64,000 nt of DNA from positions 17,630,001-17,694,000 of the forward strand of contig NC_060110.1 of the NCBI RefSeq assembly GCF_021155765.1. The letters are read 5' to 3'. This stretch comes from Diprion similis (lineage: Eukaryota > Arthropoda > Insecta > Hymenoptera > Diprionidae). Position numbers and translations under genes: made by a program. The first letter of the stretch is position 1. Each line of letters begins with the position of its first letter. Shown here in pieces: positions 63,784 through 64,000 of this stretch. The notes beneath the pieces are model-generated. The model made no database searches. It worked only from the letters and a program-made list of their open reading frames with translations, and was not told where the DNA came from.

Positions 63784-64000
63784 TATATTTTAACGATTAC
63801 AATTATGTCTGTGCGATATTCTACGAGTGTAATATTAAGTCTTTTTAACAATGCCATGTAAATACTATCGAAACACTAAATGTTTTGATTTCTGAACAGT
63901 CTTTTGAAATTTCTGTATGACGCAATAATCTTATTCTATGAATGTACTTTGGTTATCTAAACAGAAATATTTCATAATATATGGTCACTGAAGGTAGGCA
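63784..64000. other. 3' flank of LRRC9
   Basis: The AT-rich 3' UTR begins here. No canonical AATAAA is visible before the window ends, so the transcript may use a variant signal or run past the window. Confidence 0.5.

Overview
The window is a gene-dense stretch of an animal nuclear genome, almost certainly an insect. All protein genes but one are split by short GT-AG introns, flanks are AT-rich, and the large gene in the middle has the C2-PDZ-RhoGEF-PH layout that I know only from protostomes (PsGEF). A hymenopteran, possibly a sawfly, is my guess, but nothing here proves the order. I placed the exons by hand; every CDS below keeps frame across all junctions and most match the known family length.

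Layout. 0.5-2.0 kb, minus: casein kinase II beta subunit. 4.4-7.2 kb, minus: nucleolar complex protein 4 (NOC4L), head-to-head with DUSP12 (8.4-9.4 kb, plus). 11.2-14.6 kb, minus: a PRRX-type paired-class homeobox gene with OAR motif. 14.6-28 kb: a long gene-poor region with simple repeats and one very strong 140-bp hairpin (26.7 kb). 28.0-48.2 kb, plus: PsGEF-like RhoGEF, with a candidate promoter and leader exon at 28.0-28.4 kb and 13 coding exons from 34.0 kb. 49.0-49.8 kb, minus: mitochondrial ribosomal protein L30, head-to-head with COG8 (50.5-53.7 kb, plus). 55.1-57.5 kb, minus: THAP-domain protein with a duplicated coiled coil, head-to-head with LRRC9 (57.8-63.8 kb, plus).

The genes do not form one pathway: they cover kinase signalling, ribosome biogenesis, a phosphatase, a developmental transcription factor, Rho-family signalling, mitochondrial translation, Golgi tethering, a probable DNA-binding protein and a leucine-rich-repeat scaffold. 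The shared theme is architecture: three divergent pairs on short shared promoters, and tail-to-tail pairs whose poly(A) signals nearly meet.

The most interesting signal is at the 3' end of the RhoGEF gene. An in-frame UGA followed by C at 47510-47512 is followed by 225 further open codons in the same frame, ending in a basic tail. This looks like stop-codon readthrough; an in-frame 66-nt intron over the same stop is the competing explanation. No mobile-element gene, tRNA, rRNA or CRISPR array was recognised.
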